48,319 nucleotides of DNA from Corynebacterium glucuronolyticum (lineage in GTDB: Bacteria; Actinomycetota; Actinomycetes; Mycobacteriales; Mycobacteriaceae). The stretch covers positions 1-48,319 of the forward strand of contig JALFAQ010000084.1 in assembly GCA_022772305.1 (NCBI GenBank). The letters are read 5' to 3'. Shown here piece by piece: positions 17,250-25,865 of the stretch. The position numbers and the translations under genes were made by a program. The notes beneath the pieces were generated by a model that saw only the letters and a program-made list of their open reading frames with translations, made no database searches and had not been told where the DNA came from. The number at the start of each line of letters is the position of its first letter. The first letter of the stretch is position 1.

Positions 17250-18352
17250 GTAAAGTACACGATCCGCTATCGATTGTGGTCGCTGGCGGAGGAACAGCAG
17301 GCCACATTGAGCCAGCACTTGCCGTCGCAGAGGTACTCCGCGATGACCACGGTGCGCGTGTCACCGCTTTGGGGACGAAGAAAGGTCTGGAAAAGGATAT
17401 TGTTCCCGAGCGCGGATTCGACCTGCGGATGATTCGTCCGGTCCCGGTCCCGCGAAAGGTAAATACGACTCTGGCAAAGCTCCCGTTTAACGTTATTCGC
17501 GCCGTGCGGGAAACGCAGAAGATCCTTGCCGATGTGGAAGCCGATTGCCTCATTGGATTCGGCGGCTATGTGTCCGCCCCTGCGTACATCGCAGCACGGT
17601 TGAGTGGCATCCCGTTCTTCGTCCACGAGGCTAACGCCCGCGCAGGGATGGCCAACAAGCTCGGAATGGCGCTGGGAGGCATCGGCCTGACCGCTGTAGC
17701 AAACTCGGGGGTCAAAGGTGATGTTGTCGGTGTTCCGATTGCCCGTCGCCTCTACCCAGGGGATGGGGAAACGCAGGCGAAGCGAAAGGCACAGGCCTGT
17801 GAGAAATGGGGCCTGGATCCGGACAAGCGCACCCTGTTCGTCACCGGTGGCTCGCAGGGGGCTATGAGCCTCAACCGTGCCCTGGCCGCTGCAGTGGAAT
17901 CCATCACCGCTGCGGGGTTCCAGGTCCTGCATGCCTATGGGCCGAAGAACAGCGCACCGGAAGACCACGAGGCGTACACGGCCGTTCCGTTCATTAAAGA
18001 TATGGATCTCGCCTACGCGGTGGCAGACCTCGTCGTGTGCCGTGCAGGAGCCATGACCGTAGCCGAGGTGACAGCAGCGGGCATCCCTGCGATCTATGTA
18101 CCGCTGCCACACGGCAATGGTGAGCAAGCGCTGAACGCCACCCCCGTGGTATCGACGGGAGGCGCGACGCTTATCGCCGATGCCGAGCTGACGGGTGCCA
18201 CACTTGCTTCCCAGGTGCTAGCTATCCTCAACGATCCGGAGATTCTAGAATCTATGGGGGAGGCGACACGCCAGAGCACTCTGGGACACGCCTCGGTTGA
18301 TATTGCCGAGCGAGTCATCGCCAAGGCATCGAGCTTTAGGAAGGGTAAATAA
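17246..18352 (+). CDS. murG: UDP-GlcNAc:lipid I N-acetylglucosaminyltransferase MurG
   Basis: MurG (368 residues, GT28 family) converts lipid I to lipid II on the inner membrane face. The N-terminal glycine-rich loop VVAGGGTAGHIEPALA (about residues 10-25) and second-domain motifs FVTGGSQGAMSLN and CRAGAMTVAEVTAAGIPAIYVPLPH (seen in pieces) bind lipid and UDP-GlcNAc respectively. The start is GTG 17246, seven bases after AAGGAG, overlapping the ftsW stop by 4 bp (GTGA). The murC start codon follows its stop directly, with no spacer. Confidence 0.97.
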   Translation: MSKVHDPLSIVVAGGGTAGHIEPALAVAEVLRDDHGARVTALGTKKGLEKDIVPERGFDLRMIRPVPVPRKVNTTLAKLPFNVIRAVRETQKILADVEADCLIGFGGYVSAPAYIAARLSGIPFFVHEANARAGMANKLGMALGGIGLTAVANSGVKGDVVGVPIARRLYPGDGETQAKRKAQACEKWGLDPDKRTLFVTGGSQGAMSLNRALAAAVESITAAGFQVLHAYGPKNSAPEDHEAYTAVPFIKDMDLAYAVADLVVCRAGAMTVAEVTAAGIPAIYVPLPHGNGEQALNATPVVSTGGATLIADAELTGATLASQVLAILNDPEILESMGEATRQSTLGHASVDIAERVIAKASSFRKGK

Positions 18353-19849
18353 GTGGATCTCCACCGCGTACACATGGTCGGCATTGGCGGTGCAGGAATG
18401 AGTGGGCTTGCCCGCATCCTGCTGTCCCGGGGTGCGGTAGTCACCGGTTCGGACGCTAAATCTTCTCGCGTCGTCCTGGCGCTGCGGTCCATGGGGGCGC
18501 AGATCGCCGACGGGCACGCGAAAGAAAACCTGTCACTGTCCGGCGAACTGCCGACTGTGGTCGTCACCTCGTTTGCCGCTATTCCCAAAGACAATCCGGA
18601 GCTGGCCGCTGCCCGCGAGCAGGGAATCCCCGTCATTCGTCGCAGCGACCTGCTTGCTGAGCTGATGAAGGATCACATTCAGGTTCTCCTCGCCGGCACG
18701 CACGGCAAGACATCGACCACGTCCATGGCTGTCGTTGCGATGCAGCAGGCAGGCCTAGACCCCAGCTTTGCCATCGGGGGCCAGCTGAACAAGGCCGGAA
18801 CCAACGCTCACGATGGCACGGGGCGCGCGTTCGTGGCAGAGGCCGACGAGTCGGATGCCTCGCTGCTGAGCTATGCGCCGGATGTGGCCGTCGTGACGAA
18901 CATCGAGCCTGATCACCTTGACTTCTTCAAAACACCGGAGAAGTACTTCGAGGTGTTTGACAAGTTTGCACAGGTGGCTGCCGATAATGGCGGTGAGCTT
19001 CTCGTGTGCATGGAGGATGAGCACGCCTCGCGGCTGGCCACCTCTGCTCCGGGGACAGTGTATGGCTACGGTTTCGCCGAGACACTCGCCTCGTTCCCCA
19101 CGGTAACTCCGCTTGTCGCCGTCGATTCGGTGGAGCTTACCGCCTATGGTTCCGTCGCCACGATGCACGTGCACGTTCCTGGGGGAGAGGTTCTCTCCGT
19201 GGAGGTCACAGTGCGTACGCCGGGCAGGCACATGGTCCTCAACGCAGCGGCTGCTCTGGGCGCGACCTTCCTCGCGTCGAAGCGTGAGAACGGCTCCTTC
19301 GATGCTGAGACCCTCACCGAGCTTGCCGCAGGAATTAGCGATTTCACTGGTGTGCGGCGTCGCTTTGAGCTCAAGGGGACGGTGGAGCGCGGCCCGCTTT
19401 CCGGCGTCACAGTCTACGACGACTACGCGCACCACCCCACCGAGGTGGCCGCCGTGCTGCGCGCGTGCCAGGCGAAGGCTGTGGGGGAGGCTCGCGCTGC
19501 TGGTAAGTCGGACGAGGAGCGTCCGCAGGTGATCGTCTGCTTCCAGCCGCACCTGTACTCCCGAACGATGGAGTTTGCCGACGAATTCGGAGAAGCGCTA
19601 TCGCTGGCCGACCACGCGATTGTGCTGGATATTTACGGTGCCCGCGAGGAGCCGATTGAGGGCGTTACGGGTGCGCTGGTGGCGGATAAGATCGACGGCA
19701 CGGGCGAGTACGTCCCGGGATTTAACGATGCGCCGGCTGCTGTCGCGCGCGTGGCTAAGCCGGGCGATGTCGTGCTCACCATGGGTGCAGGCTCGGTAAC
19801 GATGCTCGGTGCGGAGATCATCCGCTCCCTGGAAGAGCTGACGGACTAG
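18353..19849 (+). CDS. murC: UDP-N-acetylmuramate--L-alanine ligase
   Basis: MurC (498 residues) is the first Mur ligase, joining L-alanine to UDP-MurNAc. The Rossmann-like motif [17 protein letters not shown] opens the protein, the ATP loop [12 protein letters not shown] is at about residues 108-119, and [10 protein letters not shown] and [12 protein letters not shown] are the usual family blocks in the central and C-terminal domains. The start is GTG 18353, immediately after the murG stop codon, with AGGAAGGG upstream inside murG. The ligases therefore lie on two transcripts: E and F before the internal terminator, D and C after it. Confidence 0.97.
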   Translation: MDLHRVHMVGIGGAGMSGLARILLSRGAVVTGSDAKSSRVVLALRSMGAQIADGHAKENLSLSGELPTVVVTSFAAIPKDNPELAAAREQGIPVIRRSDLLAELMKDHIQVLLAGTHGKTSTTSMAVVAMQQAGLDPSFAIGGQLNKAGTNAHDGTGRAFVAEADESDASLLSYAPDVAVVTNIEPDHLDFFKTPEKYFEVFDKFAQVAADNGGELLVCMEDEHASRLATSAPGTVYGYGFAETLASFPTVTPLVAVDSVELTAYGSVATMHVHVPGGEVLSVEVTVRTPGRHMVLNAAAALGATFLASKRENGSFDAETLTELAAGISDFTGVRRRFELKGTVERGPLSGVTVYDDYAHHPTEVAAVLRACQAKAVGEARAAGKSDEERPQVIVCFQPHLYSRTMEFADEFGEALSLADHAIVLDIYGAREEPIEGVTGALVADKIDGTGEYVPGFNDAPAAVARVAKPGDVVLTMGAGSVTMLGAEIIRSLEELTD

Positions 19850-19871
19850 AAAGAAACGAGGACACACGCGC

Positions 19872-20525
19872 GTGAAGAAGGTACTCCTGGGCATCGGCTC
19901 CCTCGTCGTCGTGGTGGCGATTGTCAGTGGGCTGGTTTTCTTCGCGCCGTGGTTCGCAGTGAAAAGCATCGATGTGCGTGGGGTGGAACGCGCGTCGGTG
20001 GAAGAAATCCAACAGGCCACGGGGGTGCGTGAGGGGGAGCAGCTGGCAACCGTCGATTCGTCCGGGGCGGCCCGGGATGTGGCAGCCCTTCCATGGGTGA
20101 AGAAGGCGACGGTGAGTAAGAAATGGCCGTCGACCTTGTCCGTCGAGGTGACGGAGCAGCAGGCCGTGGCGTACGTGAATGCCACGGACGGGCCCACCCT
20201 CATCAACGCAGAGGGGAAACCCTTCGTCATTGATCAGCCACCACTTGGCACGGTGGAGATCGCAGGTGCTTCCGTGGATGACCCGGCGGTATTTACCGCC
20301 TGCTTACAGGTGGTGGGGGAGCTCCCGGAGGGGGTACGCAAGGATGTGGCTCGGGTCAAGGCACCGAGCCAGTACGAAATCACGTTGGAGCTTCTCGACG
20401 GTCGCACCGTCTACTGGGGTTCGGCCGAGCAGGCGCATAACAAGGCGATTGCCACAGAGCTCGTTCTTGCCCGCCCCGGCGAGCATTTTGATGTGTCCAA
20501 CCCCCAGCTCGTTACCGTCGAATAG
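19872..20525 (+). CDS. ftsQ: Cell division protein FtsQ
   Basis: This 217-residue bitopic protein has only a few cytoplasmic residues, one transmembrane helix at about 3-25, and a periplasm-side POTRA domain beginning FAVKSIDVRGVERASVEEI (about 30-48). The domain then shows the typical LPWVKKATVSKKWPSTLSVEV pattern in two halves. FtsQ recruits FtsL and other septal proteins to the divisome. The start is GTG 19872 with GAGGA some 11 bases upstream, a wide spacing. It lies 22 bp after murC and 181 bp before ftsZ, the usual place. It is slightly shorter than many homologues. Confidence 0.93.
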   Translation: MKKVLLGIGSLVVVVAIVSGLVFFAPWFAVKSIDVRGVERASVEEIQQATGVREGEQLATVDSSGAARDVAALPWVKKATVSKKWPSTLSVEVTEQQAVAYVNATDGPTLINAEGKPFVIDQPPLGTVEIAGASVDDPAVFTACLQVVGELPEGVRKDVARVKAPSQYEITLELLDGRTVYWGSAEQAHNKAIATELVLARPGEHFDVSNPQLVTVE

Positions 20526-20706
20526 CGAAAGCCTCAAGCGGAACCCCGTAAGAACCAACTGTAAAACCTAAACCTCAAGTAGAGGGTGGAGACACGCCGC
20601 GCAGTTGGTAGAACACATTTTGCTTGTCGTGGTTGAGAATTGGAAGGAACCTTTAACCAGGAGCCCTAGCAAGCAGAATTTGTACAGAAAGGCGAGCTTA
20701 CCCATT
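20526..20706 (+). promoter_or_regulatory. ftsZ upstream region with a spaced inverted repeat
   Basis: ACCAACTG (20554-20561) and CAGTTGGT (20602-20609) are perfect 8-bp inverted copies 40 bp apart. CCTCAAG also occurs twice (about 20532 and 20573). The length and position suggest ftsZ promoters lie here, but I could not identify a well-spaced -35/-10 pair with confidence. Confidence 0.35.
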
Positions 20707-22008
20707 ATGACCTCACCAGATAACTACCTCGCCGTCATTAAGGTCGTCGGTGTCGGCGGCGGCGGTGTCAACGCGGTTAACCGCATGATCGAGGAGGGGT
20801 TGAAAGGTGTTGAATTCATCGCCATCAACACCGACTCGCAAGCCCTCATGTTCTCCGATGCTGATGTGAAGCTGGAGATCGGTCGCGCCGCCACCCGTGG
20901 CCTTGGCGCCGGCGCGAACCCCGAGGTGGGACGTACCTCCGCGGAAGACCACAAGAATGACATCGAGGAGATCCTCAAGGGTGCAGACATGGTTTTCGTC
21001 ACCGCTGGTGAGGGTGGCGGAACCGGTACCGGTGCCGCTCCTGTGGTAGCAAACATTGCAAAGAAGCAGGGCGCGCTCACCGTCGGCGTTGTCACCCGCC
21101 CGTTCACTTTCGAGGGACGTGCGCGCACGAAGCAGGCTATGGAGGGCATCGACGCGCTCCGCGAGGTGTGCGACACTCTCATCGTCATTCCGAACGACCG
21201 GCTCCTGCAGCTTGGTGACGAAAACCTCTCTATGCTTGACGCTTTCCGCGCAGCAGATGAGGTGCTGTTCAATGGTGTTGATGGCATCACCCGCATCATT
21301 ACTACCCCGGGCATCATCAACGTGGACTTCGCCGATGTCCGTGCCGTGATGAGCGATGCCGGCTCCGCCCTCATGGGGATCGGCTCCGCCCGCGGTGAAA
21401 ACCGTGCGGTCACCGCCTCCATGCAGGCCATCGAATCTCCGCTGCTGGAGTCCACGATCGAGGGCGCACACGGCCTCGTCGTGTCCTTCGCTGGCGGCTC
21501 CGACATGGGCCTCCACGAGGTCAACGAAGCCGGTCGACTCATTGCTGAGAAGGCTGACGAAGATGTCCAGACCATCTTCGGTGCAATTATCGACGACAAC
21601 CTCGGCGACGAGATCCGCGTCACCGTCATTGCCACCGGCTTTGATAACAAGAACAACACCGAGGACGCCAAGAAGAAAGCAGACGAGGTTCCCGGTGGGC
21701 ACGCAGAATCTGCAGCAGCGGCCCCAGGTACCGAGGAGGAGCGGTCCTTGCACAGCTACGCAGCTGATGTCACCCCTGCACCGAGTGAGTCCGAGTCCCT
21801 TTTTGGTGGCCGTTACTCCCACGATGACCAGGCAATCTCCCGCCACCGCATCGCGGATGGGCCGGAGCAGCGCGAGCACCCTGCAGACCGTGGCGAGCGC
21901 ACGGAGCGTCGTGGACTCTTCACCGAGCGTGAGGACACCTCCCGTTCCTACCGTCGTGGTCCGGACGATGGCGACGACGATCTCGATGTGCCGAGCTTCC
22001 TCCGCTAG
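20707..22008 (+). CDS. ftsZ: Cell division tubulin homologue FtsZ
   Basis: FtsZ (433 residues) is the GTPase that forms the Z-ring. The N-terminal [15 protein letters not shown] (13-27) and the tubulin signature [11 protein letters not shown] (103-113) bind [11 protein letters not shown] and the catalytic-loop region follow. After a variable linker of about 110 residues, acidic and arginine-rich, the protein ends [11 protein letters not shown], the conserved C-terminal peptide that binds the SepF anchor in actinobacteria. The start is ATG 20707 with AGAAAGGCGAG upstream; an in-frame codon at 20605 would add 34 residues outside the conserved N-terminus. No ftsA gene is nearby, as expected. Confidence 0.98.
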   Translation: MTSPDNYLAVIKVVGVGGGGVNAVNRMIEEGLKGVEFIAINTDSQALMFSDADVKLEIGRAATRGLGAGANPEVGRTSAEDHKNDIEEILKGADMVFVTAGEGGGTGTGAAPVVANIAKKQGALTVGVVTRPFTFEGRARTKQAMEGIDALREVCDTLIVIPNDRLLQLGDENLSMLDAFRAADEVLFNGVDGITRIITTPGIINVDFADVRAVMSDAGSALMGIGSARGENRAVTASMQAIESPLLESTIEGAHGLVVSFAGGSDMGLHEVNEAGRLIAEKADEDVQTIFGAIIDDNLGDEIRVTVIATGFDNKNNTEDAKKKADEVPGGHAESAAAAPGTEEERSLHSYAADVTPAPSESESLFGGRYSHDDQAISRHRIADGPEQREHPADRGERTERRGLFTEREDTSRSYRRGPDDGDDDLDVPSFLR

Positions 22009-22019
22009 AGCAGGAACAC

Positions 22020-22769
22020 ATGGCGAACATGAATGCGGCCGAGCGGCCGGTGAGGATCTTCTTCACCACCCGTGGCGGCGGTGCCTCACAGCCCCCGTAC
22101 CAGGGGCTGAACCTAGGCGATCACGTAGGAGATGACCCCGCTGCTGTGGCACGTAACCGTGCCTATGTGGCGGAATCCATCGGCTTGCCTGTCGACCGCT
22201 TCGTGTACATGGAACAGGTGCATTCGCCCACCGTCACCGTCGTTGATTCCACGACTCCCACGCCTGTAGAGCTTACCGATGCCATCGTCACCACCGAACG
22301 TGACCTGGCGCTGGTCGTCCTTACCGCGGACTGCGTTCCCGTGCTGCTATCTGATGCCGACCACGGCATCGTTGCAGCCGTGCATGCGGGACGACTGGGA
22401 GCGCGCAATGGGATCGTCGAAAAGACAGTGAAACAAATGGTGAGCCTCGGGGCAACCCCAGCCACGATGCACGCCTGGATCGGCCCTGCAGCCTCCGGTC
22501 GGCACTACGAACTGCCAGCAGACATGGTCGCCGATGTCGAAGAACACCTGCCGGGTAGTGCCACAAGGACGGTGCAGAACACCCCCAGCGTCGACTTGCG
22601 GGCGGGGATCGTTCGGCAGCTGTACGGGCTCGGAGTGGTCGCCATCCACACCGATCCGCGATGCACCATTGAAGACGAAGACTTCTTCAGCTACCGCAGG
22701 GACGGAACGACGGGGCGCCAAGCGTCCATCATCTTCCTCCCCTCGGAAAATGAAGGTAACAAACAATAA
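22020..22769 (+). CDS. pgeF: PgeF/YfiH-family multicopper-oxidase-like (laccase domain) protein
   Basis: This 249-residue member of the YfiH/DUF152 family is conserved next to ftsZ in actinobacteria. E. coli PgeF acts on a cytoplasmic peptidoglycan precursor in which L-serine replaces L-alanine; other members are reported as purine nucleoside phosphorylases. The three metal-ligand positions are kept: H68 (EQVHS), C105 (LTADC) and H122 (VHAG). The usual HAGWRG is HAGRLG here, and the cysteine often found in the ISGCCYEV block is absent (ASGRHYEL). The C-terminal FSYRRDG-TGRQAS block is typical. The start is ATG 22020 after AGGA, 11 bp from ftsZ. Confidence 0.88.
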   Translation: MANMNAAERPVRIFFTTRGGGASQPPYQGLNLGDHVGDDPAAVARNRAYVAESIGLPVDRFVYMEQVHSPTVTVVDSTTPTPVELTDAIVTTERDLALVVLTADCVPVLLSDADHGIVAAVHAGRLGARNGIVEKTVKQMVSLGATPATMHAWIGPAASGRHYELPADMVADVEEHLPGSATRTVQNTPSVDLRAGIVRQLYGLGVVAIHTDPRCTIEDEDFFSYRRDGTTGRQASIIFLPSENEGNKQ

Positions 22770-22789
22770 TGCCGGCATAGAGCCAGCGT

Positions 22790-22816
22790 CCTCCCCGTCG
22801 CCGATGGGCGGGGAGG
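22790..22816 (+). repeat. GC-rich inverted repeat between pgeF and yggS
   Basis: CCTCCCCG and CGGGGAGG form a perfect 8-bp stem around an 11-nt loop. No T-run follows, so it is more likely an mRNA-stabilising or processing hairpin than an intrinsic terminator. Confidence 0.5.
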
Positions 22817-22848
22817 AAAAGACGAGAGGTTGAAAGGTACGGATAGTC

Positions 22849-23550
22849 ATGGCGCGGGAAGACGAAATAGCCGCAGGACTCAAGAAAGTGCGCGGGCGCA
22901 TCGCGGAGGCGATGAGTGCTGCGGACAGGACCGACGAGGTACGCCTCCTCCCCGTGACGAAGTTCCATCCCGCCGAGGATATCGCCATCCTCCACACCCT
23001 AGGGATCGAGGCGGTGGGTGAGAACCGAGACCAGGAAGCCAAGAAGAAGGCTGCCGAATTCCCGTCGATGGCCTTCCACATGCTGGGCCAGATCCAGACC
23101 AAGAAGGCCAACTCCGTCGCCCGCTGGGCCACGGCGGTGCAGTCGCTCGACAGCCTCACGCTTGTGCAGGCTTTGGACCGTGGCATGCAGCTCGCACTCG
23201 ACCGTGGCGATCGCACGACCGACACCCTTGATGTCTACCTGCAGCTCTCTCTCGACGGTGACACCGCCCGCGGTGGTGCCGTCGCCGAGGACATCCCCGC
23301 CCTGGCTGATGCCGTGGCAGAGACCGAGCACCTGCGCCTCGCCGGTCTCATGTGTGTCCCGCCGGTGGACAGCGATGAGCAACGGGCGTTCAGCACGGCT
23401 CTCGCGGTGAAACAGGATCTCGATAAGCGTGTCAGCGAAACCCTGGAGTTTTCCGCCGGGATGTCCGCTGACCTCGAGGTGGCCATCGAAAATGGTTCGA
23501 CACTCGTGCGTGTCGGAACCGACATTTTGGGACCACGTCCAATACCGTAA
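22849..23550 (+). CDS. Pyridoxal-phosphate homeostasis protein (YggS/PLPBP family)
   Basis: This 233-residue single-domain TIM-barrel protein of the YggS/YlmE family binds pyridoxal 5'-phosphate without known catalysis and helps maintain free PLP. The PLP lysine is K38 in LLPVTKFHP; the next blocks GENRDQEA, FHMLGQIQTKKAN and the C-terminal SAGMSADLEVAIENGST with VRVGTDILGPR are classic. In typical members the SMGMS motif appears where this protein has SAGMS. It lies in the conserved ftsZ-pgeF-yggS-sepF order. The start is ATG 22849 with GAAAGG upstream. Confidence 0.94.
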   Translation: MAREDEIAAGLKKVRGRIAEAMSAADRTDEVRLLPVTKFHPAEDIAILHTLGIEAVGENRDQEAKKKAAEFPSMAFHMLGQIQTKKANSVARWATAVQSLDSLTLVQALDRGMQLALDRGDRTTDTLDVYLQLSLDGDTARGGAVAEDIPALADAVAETEHLRLAGLMCVPPVDSDEQRAFSTALAVKQDLDKRVSETLEFSAGMSADLEVAIENGSTLVRVGTDILGPRPIP

Positions 23551-23611
23551 AAAACAACAAGCCACATCGAAAACGCAGCAACGTCAAGTGCGCTAAGGAA
23601 GGACCACACAC

Positions 23612-24031
23612 ATGACAAACGTTCAGAAATTCAAGGAATTCTTCGGCTTCGGACCGGCGGAAGACTACGTCGCAGAAGACGAGTACTACGGCTCCGCTCG
23701 CCCCTCCACCGATTACAAGCAGGAGTCTCGTTACGAGCGCTCCTACGGAAGTTACAGCCAGCCCCGTTACGAGCCGTCTGTTGTTACTGTTCACCTGAAC
23801 TCCTACCAGGAGGCCCGCCAGCTCGGTGAGCCCTTCCGTGATGGTGACGCAGTGATCTTCGACATGACTGCCATGGACACCGCCGATGCACGTCGCATCG
23901 TGGACTTCGCTGCAGGCCTCGTGTTCAACGCTCGAGGCACCATGGAAAAGGTTGGCCGCAAGATGTTCGCCATCATCCCTGAGGGAATGGACATCACGGT
24001 CTCTGAACTGGAGCGCGCCGCTCGCCGCTAG
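23612..24031 (+). CDS. sepF: Cell division protein SepF
   Basis: SepF (139 residues) anchors FtsZ to the membrane and replaces FtsA in actinobacteria. The first residues MTNVQKFKEFFGFG form the amphipathic membrane-targeting helix. A disordered tyrosine- and serine-rich linker runs to about residue 55, and the C-terminal SepF domain contains VILDMTAMD-like FDMTAMDTADARRIVDFAAG. The start is ATG 23612 with AAGGAGG-like AAGGAAGG upstream. A hairpin terminator follows at 24071. Confidence 0.96.
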   Translation: MTNVQKFKEFFGFGPAEDYVAEDEYYGSARPSTDYKQESRYERSYGSYSQPRYEPSVVTVHLNSYQEARQLGEPFRDGDAVIFDMTAMDTADARRIVDFAAGLVFNARGTMEKVGRKMFAIIPEGMDITVSELERAARR

Positions 24032-24070
24032 GCGGTCGATCCCCCTTTTCCAGCACTTTTGACGCTGCGT

Positions 24071-24100
24071 GCCCCCGGCCTATGCCGGGGGCATGTGTTT
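24071..24100 (+). terminator. Terminator after sepF
   Basis: GCCCCCGGC and GCCGGGGGC form a perfect 9-bp stem with a 4-nt loop (24071-24092), followed by ATGTGTTTT. The T-run is imperfect, so termination may be partial. Confidence 0.7.
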
Positions 24101-24119
24101 TAGATAGAGTTAGAAAACT

Positions 24120-24410
24120 GTGAGTACTGTTATCTCCATCCTGCTCCTTCTCGTGCGGATCTACACGTGGATTCTCATTTTCCGCATCATCATTGAGATG
24201 ATCGGCTCGTTTTCACGCGATTTCCGCCCACCCCGGTGGTTCTCCCTCATGTCTGAACCGCTGTTCCTCGTCACCGACCCACCGGTGAAAGCGCTTCGTC
24301 GGCTCATCCCGCCGTTGCGGATGGGAAATATTGGGCTCGATATGAGTGTTCTCGTACTATTTTTCGCCCTCCAACTAGTTCAAATACTGCTTTCCTCGAT
24401 GGTCGTCTAA
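24120..24410 (+). CDS. YggT-family small membrane protein
   Basis: This 96-residue protein has two hydrophobic helices (about 4-24 and 75-94) separated by a basic loop containing the family pattern FRPPRW, EPLF and PPLRMGNIGLDMSVL. YggT proteins sit between sepF and divIVA in many Gram-positives; a role in envelope or turgor stability has been suggested for the family, but no biochemical function is established. The start is GTG 24120, with no Shine-Dalgarno. TAGAGT at 24105-24110 could be a -10 close enough for a leaderless transcript. Confidence 0.9.
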   Translation: MSTVISILLLLVRIYTWILIFRIIIEMIGSFSRDFRPPRWFSLMSEPLFLVTDPPVKALRRLIPPLRMGNIGLDMSVLVLFFALQLVQILLSSMVV

Positions 24411-24479
24411 TACGCCTGCAACGTGCGCTTTTGTACTAATTCTGCTGGTTGCATACCGAGAAACCGGAGGGTTTTAGGT

Positions 24480-24506
24480 GTGACATGCGTGAAGAATGGG
24501 TACACT
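24480..24506 (+). promoter_or_regulatory. Candidate divIVA promoter
   Basis: GTGACA (24480-24485, one base from TTGACA) is followed after 15 bp by TACACT (24501-24506), fitting TAnAnT. It lies 106 bp before divIVA. The spacing is short by 1-2 bp. Confidence 0.45.
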
Positions 24507-24611
24507 AGTGAAAGAAAAACAATTAAGATTAAGTACAAGTTGATGTGCAGCCCAGTTGGTTGCACTCACCTTAACCGGTGAAACCACCTAGGTAAGTGAA
24601 GGGATTCGTCA

Positions 24612-25523
24612 ATGCCGCTGACTCCAGCTGACGTGCACAACATAGCTTTTAGCAAGCCGCCGATTGGCAAGCGCGGCTACAACGAAGACGAGGTTGACCA
24701 GTTCCTCGACCTTGTTGAGGACGAGCTCGCCCGCCTCCAGGATGAGAACCAGGACCTCCGCCAGCGCGTAGAGGATCTGCAGAAGGAGGCTGGCTCCGGT
24801 GCCGCTGCCGGCAGCACCTCCGTTGCCTCCATCTCCCGCGCAGACGAGGACGAGATTCGTCGTAAGGTTGCAGCCGAGTATGAAGCCAAGCTTGAGCAGG
24901 CGCAGAAGCAAGTGGCAAGCGCCCGCGAGGAGGCCAACAAGGCCCGTCGCGAAGCAGCCTCCGCCCGCAATGCCCAGCAGACCGCCACGGTCGCCGATAC
25001 GAAGCCCGCAACCGAAGGCCAGGCCTCTGCAGAAACGCACATGCAGGCAGCCCGCGTCCTCGGACTTGCCCAGGAGATGGCCGACCGACTCACCAACGAT
25101 GCTCGCAGCGAGAGCCAGTCCATGCTGGACGAGGCCCGCGCAGCAGCAGAGTCCACCATTTCGGATGCGAACTCCTCCTCGCAGCGCACCCTGGCAGATG
25201 CCAAGCAGCGTTCCGACAAGATGGTTCGCGAGGCACAGGAAAAGGCCGATCGCCTCATCAGCGAAGCGACGACCAAGTCCGAGACCCAGATCCGGCAGGC
25301 GCAGGACAAGGCCAATGCCCTTCAGGCAGATGCCGAGCGCAAGCACACCGAGATCATGGCTACCGTCAAGAGCCAGCAGGCAGCCCTGGAAAACCGCATC
25401 GAAGAACTGCGTACCTTCGAACGCGAGTACCGTACACGCCTCAAGACTCTGCTGGAATCCCAGCTGGAAGAGCTGCAGAGCCGTGGCTCCTCCGCACCGC
25501 GTAGCCCGCAGAACAATAAGTAG
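24612..25523 (+). CDS. divIVA: Polar growth protein DivIVA (Wag31)
   Basis: DivIVA (303 residues) marks the cell poles and directs tip growth in corynebacteria and mycobacteria. The N-terminal membrane-binding domain [17 protein letters not shown] (1-17) and [18 protein letters not shown] (about 22-39) are conserved. The rest is coiled coil, with an alanine/serine-rich linker at about 58-75 and 115-140, and long alanine/glutamate/lysine heptads from about 140 to 290. The start is ATG 24612 with GTGAAGGGA upstream. It is the last gene of the division cluster; two hairpins follow. Confidence 0.97.
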   Translation: MPLTPADVHNIAFSKPPIGKRGYNEDEVDQFLDLVEDELARLQDENQDLRQRVEDLQKEAGSGAAAGSTSVASISRADEDEIRRKVAAEYEAKLEQAQKQVASAREEANKARREAASARNAQQTATVADTKPATEGQASAETHMQAARVLGLAQEMADRLTNDARSESQSMLDEARAAAESTISDANSSSQRTLADAKQRSDKMVREAQEKADRLISEATTKSETQIRQAQDKANALQADAERKHTEIMATVKSQQAALENRIEELRTFEREYRTRLKTLLESQLEELQSRGSSAPRSPQNNK

Positions 25524-25540
25524 CTTCGGCTAGATAACAG

Positions 25541-25626
25541 GGGTGTGGGCTCGTAGCCCACTCCCAGGTACATGACCGATTTCGGCTATTGATGTCCCCT
25601 CCCACGTTGTGGGAGGGGACATTTTT
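25541..25626 (+). terminator. Double hairpin terminator after divIVA
   Basis: The first hairpin at 25541-25565 (GTGGGCT-CGT-AGCCCAC with GGG/CCC flanks) has no T-run. The second at 25592-25622 pairs ATGTCCCCTCCCAC with its exact complement around a 3-nt loop and runs into TTTT. The second is a strong intrinsic terminator separating divIVA from the ileS leader. Confidence 0.88.
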
Positions 25627-25655
25627 GACGCGCGTACCATTTTTGGTGGTATAGT
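25625..25655 (+). promoter_or_regulatory. Promoter of the ileS T-box transcript
   Basis: TTGACG (25625-25630) is followed after 19 bp by TATAGT (25650-25655), which is preceded by TGG, an extended -10 (TGnTATAGT). The predicted start at about 25661-25663 falls just before the first conserved T-box leader sequence, which supports the assignment. Confidence 0.65.
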
Positions 25656-25659
25656 TCGT

Positions 25660-25855
25660 TCCAAGGCTATGACCCGGCTATCACCGGCGAGCTCCCGGAA
25701 GAAAAGCGTGAAAGCCGAGTAGAACCGGGCGGACATCAGATCGCCGATACAGATCCTTAAAAACTCGAGCGGAAGTGCGTAGCGCTTCAAGCAGGGTGGT
25801 ACCGCGCAACGGAGGTTGCGTCCCTGCGTTAACAAAAAAAGACAGTTTTTAAGGA
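25660..25855 (+). ncRNA. Isoleucine T-box riboswitch, translational type
   Basis: The T-box core AGGGTGGTACCGCG is at 25793-25806. Upstream, GGCTATCACCGGCGAG carries a probable isoleucine specifier codon ATC at 25680-25682 in the short Stem I typical of actinobacterial ileS leaders. The hairpin AAGTGCG-TAG-CGCTT precedes the T-box; GCGG (25769-25772) can pair with CCGC (25802-25805) to form the antisequestrator. GCAGGG/CCCTGC (25791-25796/25822-25827) encloses CGCAAC-GGAG-GTTGCG. No T-run follows, so control is on translation initiation. TCCTTAAAAACT (25754-25765) is perfectly complementary to AGTTTTTAAGGA (25844-25855), which includes the ribosome-binding site. Uncharged tRNA-Ile should release ileS translation. 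Confidence 0.9.
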
Positions 25856-25865
25856 GTGATCCATT

